Shown here: piece by piece, positions 1-12,100 of the stretch
How the letters are laid out: every line of letters starts with the position of its first letter
Numbering within the stretch: the stretch's first letter is position 1
Assembly: GCF_011386835.1 (NCBI RefSeq)
Contig: NC_088800.1
Location: 19,440,572-19,504,571, forward strand
DNA: 64,000 nt
DNA from: Chrysemys picta bellii
Taxonomy: Eukaryota > Chordata > Testudines > Emydidae
Direction of reading: 5' to 3'
Notes under the pieces: generated by a model
Told to the model about the DNA's origin: nothing
Database searches by the model: none
The model's input: the letters and a program-made list of their open reading frames with translations, nothing else
Made by a program: the position numbers and the translations under genes

Positions 1-31
1 ATTATGGATGAAGCTCTTAACTTTGAACATA

Positions 32-234
32 CACCTCTACCCTGATATAACGCGACCCGATTTAACACAAATTCTGATATAACGCGGTAAAGCAGTGCTG
101 GGGTGGGGGGGTGGGGTGGGGGGCAGGGCTGCGCACTCCGGCGGATCAAAGCAAGTTCGATATAACGCGGTTTCACCTATAACGCGGTAAGATTTTTTGG
201 CTCCCAAGGACAGCATTATATTGAGGTAAAGGTG
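32..234. repeat. Tigger/pogo-like MITE
   Basis: A 203-bp element flanked by TA on both sides (30-31 and 235-236). Its ends are inverted repeats: CACCTCTACCCTGATATAAC at the left, and the complement of the right end reads CACCTTTACCTCAATATAAT. Internal ATAACGCGGT motifs recur. TA duplication plus this terminus fits a non-autonomous Tc1/mariner superfamily element of the Tigger/pogo type. It lies in an SLC30A4 intron. Confidence 0.7.
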
Positions 235-814
235 TATTAGAAAGACCTGGTTGAATGACAACCTGCCCTGTCAGTTGGTTCTGCTTTTTCTGACTGTGTT
301 TGTGGTTTGGCATGATTGAAAGGTGAATTTGGCAGAGTCTGATCTCAGGTGTAGAAAATGCCTCATCACAAGGACAGATTGATGTAGTATGAGACTCCCG
401 GGATAAAATGAATTTGGGAATTTTGGCTATGTACCAATCTCACTACTCAATGGAATTCCTGGCTGAGCTTGTTGAACCTGCTACCGGAGTCACTGACTGA
501 CACCCAGATCCTCAAAGGCATTTAGATGCCCAGCTCCCATTGATTTAACCTTTGAGGATCTGAGTCTGAAATTTCTTCATGGGGGTGACTTCAGTATCAT
601 TCACCATGCCTCTTGTGGATTTGTTTGAGACTTCCTGGCTTCTAAGTGGTGTCTGACTCAGCTTATGCTCATGTGTACACCACACATCTGATTTAGAGAC
701 AGAACTGGAAATAGGGTGGATTTAAAATAAAACTACACCTTAATCATGATCAGATCATCATTGCTTTTTGCTTGAGATCAGAACTTTTCTAAGCTCTGTC
801 AAGGTGGTGGATCT

Positions 815-1075
815 TTCCAACTAAGGTACTTAGATGGCCCCCATCTTCATAGTAGCTGAGTACCTCACAATCTTTTGATTTATTTATCCTCACCTCCCTT
901 GTGGGAAGTATTATCCCCATTTTATAGATGGTGCACTGAGGCATAGAGACACTAAGTGACTTTCCCAAAGACCCCAAGAGTCTGTGGCAGAGCAGGAAAT
1001 TGAACCTGGGTCTCCCAAGTTCCAGGCTAGCCCCCTGAACAATCGGCCTAATTACCTTAACCAAACTTCCTCTCC
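815..1075 (-). repeat. MIR-like SINE fragment
   Basis: The segment carries the reverse complement of the MIR/CORE-SINE type of text: ATTATCCCCATTTTATAGAT, then a GAGGCATAGAGACACTAAGT block, then TTGAACCTGGGTCTCCCAAG near the tRNA-like end. The assignment is by recognition of the conserved blocks. Exact family and ends are uncertain. Confidence 0.6.
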
Positions 1076-2726
1076 TGATCTGTTTCTGTGGCCCATCCTC
1101 TGGGCCTAAAGTTTCAGAATATTCTGAGGAAATTTAGTCATCTGGGGAGCTTTGTATTTGATCCTATAGGGTATTAAAGCTGTCTGTTTTCTGTGACCTT
1201 TGACACACTGGGATTGTGATCAGATTTGCCTTTGCAGCACCCCCTTGTGGCCCATCAGGGCACGACTCACCCAGCTGCATGTCTCTGTAGGTCGGTTCAC
1301 TCTCTTCTGCAGGGGTTGATGTAGCAGTGCTTTAGCCATCTGGCCAAGGCACACATCAGTCCTTTTGGGATGTTAAGGTCCAAACAAAGTCAGGAAAAAC
1401 CACAACTCAAAACCAGGCTCATCCAGTGAACCTTCAGCAGGATCTCACCCATATGTTTAGAGCTCATCTTCAAACAATCAGTATTCCAGCCAGTCTCCCA
1501 AGGTCTGGTTGTTCCTTCTGCCAGGAGGCTCAACAAACCATCAAGCTATCTCAGGCTACACTACAGCTATTGTTGGCATAATTTATGTGGCTCAGGGTGG
1601 GGGTTTGAATAAATCACCCTTCTGAGCGACATAAGTTACACCAACATAAGCGCTGGTGTGGACGGTGATATGTCAGCGGGAGAGCTTCTCCCGCCAACAT
1701 AGCTTCTGCTGCTCGCGGGGGCTGAAGTAATTAAGCTGACAGGAGAGCTCTCTCCCATCGGCGTAGAGCAGTTACATTACAGCCTCAGAGGAATTTGTCT
1801 GATAAAATGATGAGCAACCAGTGTGGGAGGGAAGCTAGATTGGAAGTTGGATCTCCAACTTAAGTATAGAATGATCAATACCACCACCAACTATAATGTA
1901 CGCTATCTGTGCGTCCGTGTATTTGTAGGTAAGTATAGATTTTTGTTGTTTTTGTTGCTCAGGCAATCAACCAATTTGTAAGCTTTCCTTTGCTATACCT
2001 GGCCCCTAATGGTCTGTCCAATAGGATCCTCAGGTTTTCCTGTAATGCAAATTTTTAATATTACACGAAGACCAGGCAGTGAGAAATGATGGAAACAAAC
2101 GAGCTCGTATCTGAGATATTTCATTTCTAAAACTGGAGATTCAGGCCTGCAAGGGGGCATTTTATATTTGGTGGAAGCTGCAGGTTCAAGGACAATTTCA
2201 GGCTGCTCCCAGAGCAGTGGGGAAACCTGACCCATTGCTGAACTGACACTGAAGACATAGTCTCTTTTGAGTGCCTGTGCAGAACTCCCATTAGCATTGT
2301 GTATGAAAGGAAGACTACATCTTTATTAGGTTAACCCCTTCCATGCATCTATTACAGATATTGACATCTGCTTCAGGGCAAATTGATCATTTTGACCTTC
2401 TCATCTGAGGAAATTTATCTCAGCACAGCCCACAGTTATGACAAGGGGGTTAAATTACATAGAAATGGAAAGAAATATTTCAGAATGAAGGGGTTGGCAA
2501 TGGCTGCTGAGACAGGGAACAATGAGGCTTAAGATTTAATGTTAAAAAAAGGAGGACAGGCTGAATTTCTTTGCCATATAGTCATTGGAGCTCTGCCCAT
2601 GTTTCAAAATGTCAAAAAACTTTGCAGTCTTGGCTTAATAAATTAATCAGCTGATTAAACACACACAAAATAACAAAGAAAAGACACTAAGCTACTTTAG
2701 GCCTGATCCTGCAGAACCTTATTCAA

Positions 2727-2762
2727 GCAAGTGGTCTCACTGACTTCAGTGAGACCACTTGC
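2727..2762. repeat. Perfect 17-bp inverted repeat
   Basis: Positions 2727-2743 (GCAAGTGGTCTCACTGA) and 2746-2762 are exact reverse complements separated by 2 bases. The flanking GGCCTGATCCTGCA text recurs at about 60396 and 61974, so this is probably the centre of an old palindromic MITE and not a regulatory hairpin. Confidence 0.75.
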
Positions 2763-3019
2763 GTGAGTAAAGCTTGGAGGACTGAGCTTTTTCCACTTAC
2801 CTAATCGGTTTAAGTATTTATACTGTATTTATCACCATGGTAGCTTTAAAAAATAGCATGGCACATTGATTGCAATGGGAAAAACCACCAGCTCCATTAC
2901 CACACTTCATTACTTGCTCAATGCACCATTCTGAATACACTTTGTTGTAAACTACACCCAAAGGATGTTTTGCAGAGTGGTTCATATCACATGCCCTAAC
3001 TTTTCCAATTCCATTTCAG

Positions 3020-3166
3020 GTGGATATGTTGCTAATAGTCTAGCAATCATGATGGATGCACTTCATATGCTAACTGACCTCAGTGGTATTCTTTTGACTC
3101 TGCTTGCTTTGTGGCTGTCTGCAAAATCTCCCACAAAAAAGTTCACCTTTGGATTTCACCGCTTAG
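3020..3166 (+). CDS. SLC30A4: SLC30A4 coding exon with TM2 zinc site
   Basis: The acceptor CCATTTCAG precedes 3020 and the donor GTACGT follows 3166. The exon starts with the last two bases of a Gly codon and ends with the first base of a Glu codon completed at 15206. It encodes [20 protein letters not shown], then a hydrophobic stretch and [21 protein letters not shown] holds the His and Asp of the intramembrane zinc site. The FGFHRLE junction motif is typical of vesicular ZnTs. The open frame runs upstream into the intron, but homology stops at the acceptor. A 12.0-kb intron follows. Confidence 0.95.
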
Positions 3167-6100
3167 GTACGTAACTGCCAGAGTTTACTGTTATAGCAGT
3201 GTTGTAAATGATAACTATGAGGAAAGTTTGACTGCAGAGCTGTAGTGTAGAGCATTAAATAACTATCAGAAATGAGGTTATGTAAATCTAGAAATTTTAG
3301 GGGCCTGATTCTTATTTACACGAAGGGCCCTTTACAATGCTCTGTCCATAGCAGGCGGCAGAGAGATGGCTATGCTGGTTTTATGACACCTGGGAGTTTC
3401 CCTAGGCAGAGTGGCACAAAAGTGACTGACGGGGGCCCATGATTTGACCTGGTCCCCCCAGCCCAAGGTTGTGTTACATTGGTAGCCCTTCCTGGGAGAG
3501 GTTCCACTGCTCCTACCTGTGCTGTAGCTATTTGTAGGTTCAAATCGGAGACTACGTTGTCCTTGGCTGTCAGACCGTAATCTTTCATGAGAACTAACAT
3601 CACTGAAAAGTTTAATAAAATACCCAAAGTGGCAGGCATGTCTTTTTTTCCCTTTCTTTATTACTTTGCTGTGAATTCAGATGAGTGATGTGGAGAAGGC
3701 TCTATTTCTGTTGGTAGTATTTTTTTAATAACTGTGCATTAGAGGCCTATTTAGGAAACTCATGCCACAGTGATTATTTCATGTTAAATTATGTAGGAAA
3801 AGTACAGCCTTTTCCTTGCAAATAACTCAGCATAGTGATGCATCATCACCTGAATAAGAATCTTCCAGTCTAAAGACTTGTCTACAGAGAGTATGTTGAA
3901 CATATATGGCTACTGAAATAGCAGCATTGATGTATAAAGCCTTCAGTTAGGTCTTCACTTCAAAGAATGTATTCTTAACATGGGGTAACTAACCCCAGTT
4001 AGCTGACTCAGGGTAAAATTGCAGCAAAGACAAGGCAATTTTTAACTTGGGTGAGCAGCTCAAGTTAAAGCCTGTAGGGGAGCCTAGAGTTGAATTTGAG
4101 ATGCTAACACAAGTTAAAAGCCGAGTTGTTATGTCTTGGCTACTATTCGAATCTGGGCTAGCTAACCCAGCTTAAGAATGCTTTCCCCTCCCCCCCCCCC
4201 CCCCCCCCCAGTGATCACGTAACTTTGGTGGAGACACAGTGCACTTGCAGGGATGCTGTTAACTCCAGATTGAAACTCAGGTAGACTAAGGCCTGGTCTA
4301 CACTGGGGGGGAGGATCGATCTAAGTTACGCAACTTCAGCTATGTTGAATAATGTAGCTGAAGTCAGCGTACTTAGATCGACTTACCTGTAGGGTGACCA
4401 GACAGCAAGTGTGAAAAATCGGGACGGGGGTGGGGGGTAATAGGAGCCTATATAAGAAAAAACCCCAAATATCAGGACAGTCCCTATAAAATCGGGACAT
4501 CTAGTCACCCTAACTTATCGTGGTGTCTTCACTGCGGTAAGTTGATAGCTGAGGCTCTCCCGTCGACTCCGCCTGTGCCTCTTGCCCTGGTGGAGTCCTG
4601 GAGTTGATGGGAGAGTGCTCAGTGATCAATTTATCGCTTCTAGACTAGATGCAATAAATCGACCCCCGCTGGATTGATCGCTGCCCGTTGATCCAGCGGG
4701 TAATGTAGACAAGCCCTAAGGCCTGAAAGGATTAAAGGAAAATCCAGAAGGATTTAACATCACTTCTCTTTTAATCCCAACCTGGTTTCCATGGAACTTG
4801 ATGGCAAAACCCTGTTTACTTCAGTGGGAACAGAACCTTGTGTGGAAATGGAATCTGGCAAATTCAGAGTTAAGTTTTTAGTGCTTGACTTAGCTCTTAG
4901 GAATGAAAGTTTATTTAGCTTTCTGTCAAGTTGGTTCTGATGAGTGGGTGATTTTACAGCTTGTATTCTAAATGCTGCTTGTTGCTCCCAAGACATGGGC
5001 CTTGCCTAAGGAATCTAACAAGGGTAGGACAGGAAATTTATCCTACAAGCCAGTGACAAGGCTCAGAGTGGATGTGCAGCCACTCCATTGTCCATAGCAA
5101 TAGTGGCTGTCCAAGCAATTAGGACCCCTGTGCACCCCTCAGTTTTGAAAGATTAAGTTTAAGATGACGAAGTCTATTGAGCCAAATAGACTACTCCGCT
5201 GGCCCATCACAACTCCTATCATTATATCAATGTTATCTGTATTGCAGAAGCACCTGGAGGAGCCCCATGTGCTTGGTGTGGTACATACACACAGTGTGGT
5301 AACAGGCAATCACTGTCCCAAAGTGCTTACAATCAGTGGGCCAGACTTACTTATGCTGAGTCGTACTGTGATGGGGCGAGACTCACCGGCACAGCACCTC
5401 CTGCTGGTTGTCCAGGGAATTAGCTCTTTTCCAGCTCCGGAGTGCCCTTTGCCAGCTGATGTCTCACCTGCCGCTGGCCTTTGCCCAGGGGTTCTGCCCA
5501 CCGCAGCAACCCACAATCTGGGTCTCCCCACCCAGGGGAACCCCTAACTCCCACCTTGCCTCAGTGGCTACTGCCAGTCACCATCTAGCTCCTGCTCACT
5601 GGGCGGACTGCAATCTGTAAACCACTCATCATTGGCAAGGGGGGTTGGACCAGCTGCCTCTGCCTATTCCTGGGTCACCCCTCTGCAGCCCTAGTACCCT
5701 TGAGGGCCCTTAACTCAGCCTGCAGCCTGGGGCTTAGGTAGGCTGGAGCTCCCCAGCTCCCTCTGCCCTTCCCCAGTACTGTGCCACCCTCCTCAGCTTC
5801 CCAGGCAGCCAGGGCCTTCTCTCTCAAGAGGCTAGAGAGAGCAGGGCTGGCGCAACCCATTAGGCGACCTAGGTGGTCATCTAGGGCGCTACAATTTGGG
5901 GGGCGGCGACTGCGGCGGTATTTTGGCGGCGGGACCTTCTGCTGCCTCTGTGGGGGGCGGCATTTCAGGACCTTCCGTCGTCTAGGACAGCAGAAAAGCT
6001 GGTGGCGCTCCTGAGAGAGAGAGAGTTTCAGTCTCTGCCCTCAGCCCTCTTATAGGGCCAGCTGTGGCCTGATTGGGACATGGCCCCAACTGTGGCTGCT

Positions 6101-9100
6101 TCCCCCAATCATTTCGCCACCACAGCCCTCTCCAGGGCTGCTTTAATCCTTTCAGGGCCAGAGCGGGGTGACGACCCCGCTACAGGTACCTTACTTCATG
6201 AGTAGTCCTATTGACTTCAGAGGGGTTCCTTTGGAAAATAAGGCACCACTCACTGTGAGTGATAGTCACCACAATCTAGCCCTAAATACACAAGGCACAC
6301 AAAAAGAGTGTGAGAAAGGAAGTGTTGACCTGTTTTACAGAGGAGGACGTGATACACAGAGAGGTTAAATAACTTGCTCAAGATCATACAGGAAGTCTGT
6401 GGAAGAGCTGTGTCTCAGTCCAGTATAGTCTTGCCAGGTATCTGGTTTTTCACCGGAATGCCTGGTCGAAAAGGGACCCTGGATGCTCTGATCAGCACTG
6501 CTGACCAGGCCACTAAAAGTCCAGTTGGTGGCACAGCGGGGTTAAGGCAGGCTCCCTGCCTGCCCTGTCTCCGTGCAGCTCTCAGAAGCAGCTGGCACAT
6601 CCAGCTCCTAGGCTCAGGGGCGGCCATGGGGACTCCACATGCTGCCCTCGCCCTGAGTGCTGGCTCCACAGCTTCCATTGGCAGAGAATTGCGGCCAATG
6701 GGAGTTGCGGGGATGGAGCCTGTGGGGGTGGGTAGCGCACAGAGCCCACTGGCCCCTCTGCCTAGGTGATGGACATGCCGGCCACTTCTGGGAGCTGCCT
6801 GAGGTAAGTGCTGCCTGGCCAGAGCCCACACCCCGAACCCCCTGCCCCAGCTCTGAGCCCCTTCCCACACCCAAACTCTCTCCCAGAGCCCGAAACCCAT
6901 CCCACACCCCAACCCCCTGCCCCAGCCCTGAGCCCCTTCCTGCACCCAAACTCCCTCCCGGAGCCTGCACCCCACACCCCCTGCCCCAGCCTGGAGCCCC
7001 CTCACACCCCAAACCCCTCATCCCCGGCCCCATCCCAGAGCCACAACCCCAGCCAAAGCCCGCACCCTCCCTGCACTCCAACCGCCTGCCCCAGCTCTGA
7101 GCCCCCTCCTTCATCCTGAACCCCTCATTTCTAGCCCCACCCCAGAGCCCGCACCCCCAGCCGGAGCTCTCACCCCCACCTCCTGCCTCAGCCCGGTGAA
7201 AGTGAGAAAGGGTGGGGGAAAGTGGGGAAGGGGCCTCGGAGAAAGGGCAGGGCAGGGGCGGGGCCTCTGGGAAGTGGTGGGGCAGGGGTTGGGGCAAGAG
7301 CGTTCAGTTTTGACTGATTAGAAAGTTGGCAACCTAGTCCAGTGCCTTAACCACAATACTATCTTTCCTCTCTACTCCATGCTACTGGGGAGAGAAGAAT
7401 CTCAGAGAACTCTCCTGTGTGCATGGGTTTTCCTATACAACCTTTATTTCCCTGTGCAGCAGCAATTCTGTTGTGTTGAGGACCTTCCAGGACCACAGAG
7501 GAAAGGAGACAACATTTGTCCTAGTATGTGCTACATATTCTTGAGTTCTAATTCTGACTCTGATATGATTCTTTCTGTGGTCTTGAGCGAATTACTTAAC
7601 ATCTCCCTATTTTAGGCATCTGTAAAGTATAAGAATTATTTACCAACCTCAGGTGTTGGGAGGATTAATTAGTTCATGGTTGTATATAACCATGAAGATG
7701 AAAAGTGCTTTTTATGTTGTAACTGTATTAATTAATAATGTATGATTGCAGGTCTTGAATTGTAAACATTTTAACAGGAACTTTAACTTTTTATGCTTTA
7801 TGAAATATCAGGCTTTACTATTTCTGCTTTACTGTGGTTTAAAATACAAGCTTTTACGATGAATTCCAAAGTCTATTTTAGCTCAGTACTTACATAATGT
7901 AATGAAGTTTACAATTCATATTTCAGATTTTATAGCAGTAGGTAGCAAATTCATTAGCTTCATCACCTAACCTTACAGCCCTATGCCATTAATTAGTCAC
8001 TCAAGCAATACTGCGTAATACGATACAGTAGCAAGGTTCATTGGGGTTCTAACAAGAAAGGGTTTGCCAGCATTTCCATTAGAATCATTTCTTTCAAGAG
8101 TTTTTAATTTTGTTGTATGAGTTACCTTTACACTGAAACATGACCTTTCAGGTTTGTCCCAGAGCACTTTTGGGGCAATATGAATACACACAGAAGTCTC
8201 TTGGGTACTGTTTTGAGTTATTAAGCCTCATTTAAAAAAAAAAGTAAAATTTGTTCAGAGCTTTTGTATGCACTTAGAGCTCAAAAACTAATGTGTATAT
8301 AGAAAGTGACCTGAGACCAACCTAAGACAAGAATGAAGGGTCAGAGAAGTTCATTTTAAAAAAATGGAAAGCTATTTTTTTTTAATCATTTTCTTGAAAA
8401 TATTTGACAATCCTGGAAACTTTCACTAAAATTGCTCTGGGCTCAGCAGAAGACTTGCATCTCATTGGGATTTTTTTGCACTAGCAACAAATATTTGAGA
8501 GTTTATGTAGCGGAAGAACAATTGTGGCTCAGGGATTTTTCCACAGCTTTTCCATGGGAGCTTAGTTGGCTCTAACTCAATTATTCTGCTTTCAGCTTAT
8601 GTAATGCTTCTCATTCAAGGATTTCGAAGCACTTTACAAACATTAATTCAAGGAACCTCAGAGTACCTCTATGAGTGATCTAAGTATAGTTTTCATTTTA
8701 CTGCTGGGGGCACGTAAGAGGTTAACATATACAGTACAAGGATTTACTTGCTTAATCTGAGGCACCCAAATTTGATCATTCTGTCCTAAGTGCCCAATGC
8801 CACACAAATCAGTTGTAGAGCTGGTAATGGAACAAGAGATTCCCCAGCTCTTCATGATACATTCTCCTAAAAGTCTTATACATGTAACCCTTGTGCCCAT
8901 CTAAGTTGGCAGCAACAAGGGCCGGGTTCTGTATCTAGAGGTTCCGTTTCAATAACGCAATGCAAAACCAGCTCGAGCCCCCACCCAGTGACCTGGGACA
9001 ATTACATACCACCCCCTGGGCGCCTCTAAGAGGCAATACTTCCCCTCTCGCAAGCACGGAGTCTGAGTGTAGCAGAAAATGTTTAATAACATGAGGTAAA

Positions 9101-12100
9101 CAACATCAGCATTAAATTGGAAAAACACCACAAACAGGATTCATAACACAAACCATGAGCAAAAGACCCACCCCAGCAAATTGGGCTGTGTCCTTTCCCT
9201 TTGGTTCTTGAATCCAGCAACCCAAAAATCACCCAGAGTCCCAAAAGTCCAACAACCCCCAAAGTCTCTGTCCCTGGTCAGTGCAGCCCCAGAGTAAAAT
9301 GGGGGCACACAGGGTGTTAAGGGGGACCTTACGTGATCCAAGGCTGGCTGGCCGTCTCTCCGTGGGGTTCCGCCGCAGCCTTCACCACGAGGCAGTCCAC
9401 TTCCTGCTGTCCCACGAGCTGCTCTGCTCTACGAGCTGCTCCGCTCCGCTCACCGACCTGTGAGCTGCTCCAGCCGTCTCCGCAAATGGCTCCGCTCACC
9501 GACCTGTGAGCCGCTCCAACCGTCCCTGCAAACGGCTCCGCTCGCTGTTCCTTGGGCCGCTCCAACCGTCCCCGCAAGGCTCCGCGCCGCTCGCTGCTCC
9601 TCCAGCTGTCCCTGCAAACTGCTCCGCCAGCCACTTAGCAATATAGCTTCAGGCTCCCCCACTATTTAACACAGCTCTTAATAACTTTAGCTCTTTTGTG
9701 ATTTCAGCTCTTACTGATTTCAGCTCGTAGTAGGGGAAGCACCAGTGCTGGTGCAGCATTGGCCTAAAGTGAATTCATCTTAGCAGCCTGTAAGTAGACT
9801 CCTAATGGAATCAAAGTTAGCTCTGACATTCAACAGTGGAGAAAGGAGATGGTGGAATTGGTGTTTCAAGCCCTCAAAGGGGGGCCATACCATCAGGTAC
9901 AAATACCTGTCCCCATCCTCTCCCCATTCACTGGGTTGTGGAACCCATGTCCCTTGTCTAGCGAGTGCTACTTAGGTGATGGTGAGACACTGTGTCATAA
10001 AACAGTTTCATTGTCCTTGATTCACATAATCAGGGTAACAACACTTTATTCCTCCTGCCCCAATAACAGAGAAACTGGGGATCCCACCCCATCCAAAGTA
10101 ACCACTATCAGTTGCTGTTGTCTCATGCCAGGCGGGTGGGTGTGCCTATGCAAACAAGATCAGCCCCTGGAGTTCTTTTCCACACTTGCCATAATTCACC
10201 ACCAGATGTCAGGGTAGAGCTCATCCTGACTCTGCTTATATACATTAAGAACCTTGTTATCAAATAATTTAACCCCACCATTAGTCTGAATTTCATGAAA
10301 GATATTATATAGAGAGAGCAGCGAATAATAAAAATCCAGCAAAAGAGAGTGAGCTTCACGGATTCTGAATAGAAAGGACCCTTTCCAAAAAAGCTGAAAA
10401 TATACATTCAAGCCATCTCATGGCTTCTTAAACTGATGCACTCTGCACTTATTTTTTTAGCTCTGTACATACATCCGAAGATGTGGGTATTCACCCACAA
10501 AAGCTCATGCTCCTATACGTCTGTTAGTCTATAAGGTGCCACAGGACTCTTTGCTGCTTTTACAGATCCAGACTAACACGGCTACCCCTTTGTTATTTTT
10601 TTAGGTTACCTCTATAGATATTAAAGTAGGCAACATTACAAATACAATTAACAGTATTTCTAAAACTCCAGCTTTTAGAGCTCTGAATTTCCAATACTTG
10701 AGAGAGCATTTTCATTTGTAAAAGGATTCCAGCAGCATCTAGCACATTAGCACTATTGATTATCTGTTTGCATTTCAGAGGAAATTAGCACTGCTATCAC
10801 CTATTCCAACGCTATTTAAATGCAGAATGTATGTTGTGTTTTAGGCTTAATTCTCTTTGCAGCAATGAAAAGGAAGTGGATAAACTCAGAATCCTAGAAT
10901 GGTTAGAAAAATGGGGATGAAATATGGACAGAACATGCAAGTTTGGAATGGGTTACACTAGGGGTTGGCAACATTTGGCACGTGGCTCGCCAGGGTAAGC
11001 ACCCTGGCGGGCCGGGCCAGTTTATTTACCTGCTGACGCGGCAGGTTCGGCCGATCGCGGCCCCCACTGGCCGCGGTTCGCCGTCCCGGGCCAATGGGGG
11101 CGGTGGGAAGCAGCGGCCAGCACATCCCTCGCCCGCGCCACTTCTCGCCGCCCCCATTGGCCCAGGATGGCGAACCGCGGCCAGTGGGGGCCACGATCGG
11201 CCGAACCTGCCGCGTCAGCAGGTAAATAAACTGGCCCGGCCCACCAGGGTGCTTACCCTGGCGAGCCGCGTGCCAAACGTTGCCGACTCCTGGGTTACAC
11301 CTTTAAAACCAAAAGTACTTCAGTTTATCCATGATTTAAGTGGAAATGTCCCTTTTCAGCTAACTGATTTAACCATAGATAGAGAATTTGACAACTCTCC
11401 ATTGCTGGTGAGATTATGTCAATAGTTACTGAATTGATTGATCCATTTAGACAGTGCTTGGTTAATTTAATGAGAAATGAAGGATTGCAGCCAGATCAAA
11501 TTTACATTGCCAGCAAGAAAGGGATCTCATTATAATCTGTTGCCAGGAAAAACACTGGTTTCAGGCAGCTACAGAGAAAATTGCTTTGAATTAAAACAAA
11601 AATAATAAGTACTCTGCTGGTGTATGGTAATGGAATGTGATTCATATGCCAACATTTCACATGACTGACGAATCTATGAAACTATGTTGTTTTAAGGACA
11701 TCAACATGAATAATTTGTTTCATAAAGAACTCCAGAAATTGCATGGATAACTCCAGGATTTTTTAAGATGAGTATCTTTCTGAAATCATCTGAGATCATG
11801 ATGGCTGCCTCTCAGAGCCTGGCTAGAGCTTTATAATACTGATTCTTATCCAGGCAGTGATAAACTGAACAGCTGAGTGCGTTGGTTTGAGTTTCTTCCT
11901 GCCAACCTGATTTTAAAATTCAGCCTATGGACCAAGTGATTCTGTTGACATCAAAAGCTCTTTCAGAGGACACTTTTTACTATCATGTTGAATGAGTAAA
12001 ATTAAGACAATTCCTTGGTAGAAACAATACATTCTGCAGCCATCAAAGAAACATTGTACATGCTGACAGATCTAAGACATGGGGAGAACTGAGGCAGCTG

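Larger units (their letters stand above)
235..2964. other. SLC30A4 intronic sequence with old repeat fragments
   Basis: I find no exon here. The preceding SLC30A4 coding exon should end in phase 1 and is not visible in this stretch. Recognisable pieces are a reverse-oriented MIR-like SINE (about 815-1075), a truncated piece of a reptile MITE (about 1617-1790) and a perfect short hairpin (2727-2762). The rest looks like ordinary intron. Confidence 0.6.

Noticed and set aside
6415..7297. Long overlapping open frames on both strands (up to 227 codons).
   Set aside because: They lie on a C-rich minisatellite. Low-complexity periodic translation on both strands and no domain: a by-product of composition.
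10943..11425. 160-codon plus-strand frame.
   Set aside because: It spans the palindromic hAT-type MITE with 8-bp duplications, and reads both complementary arms.
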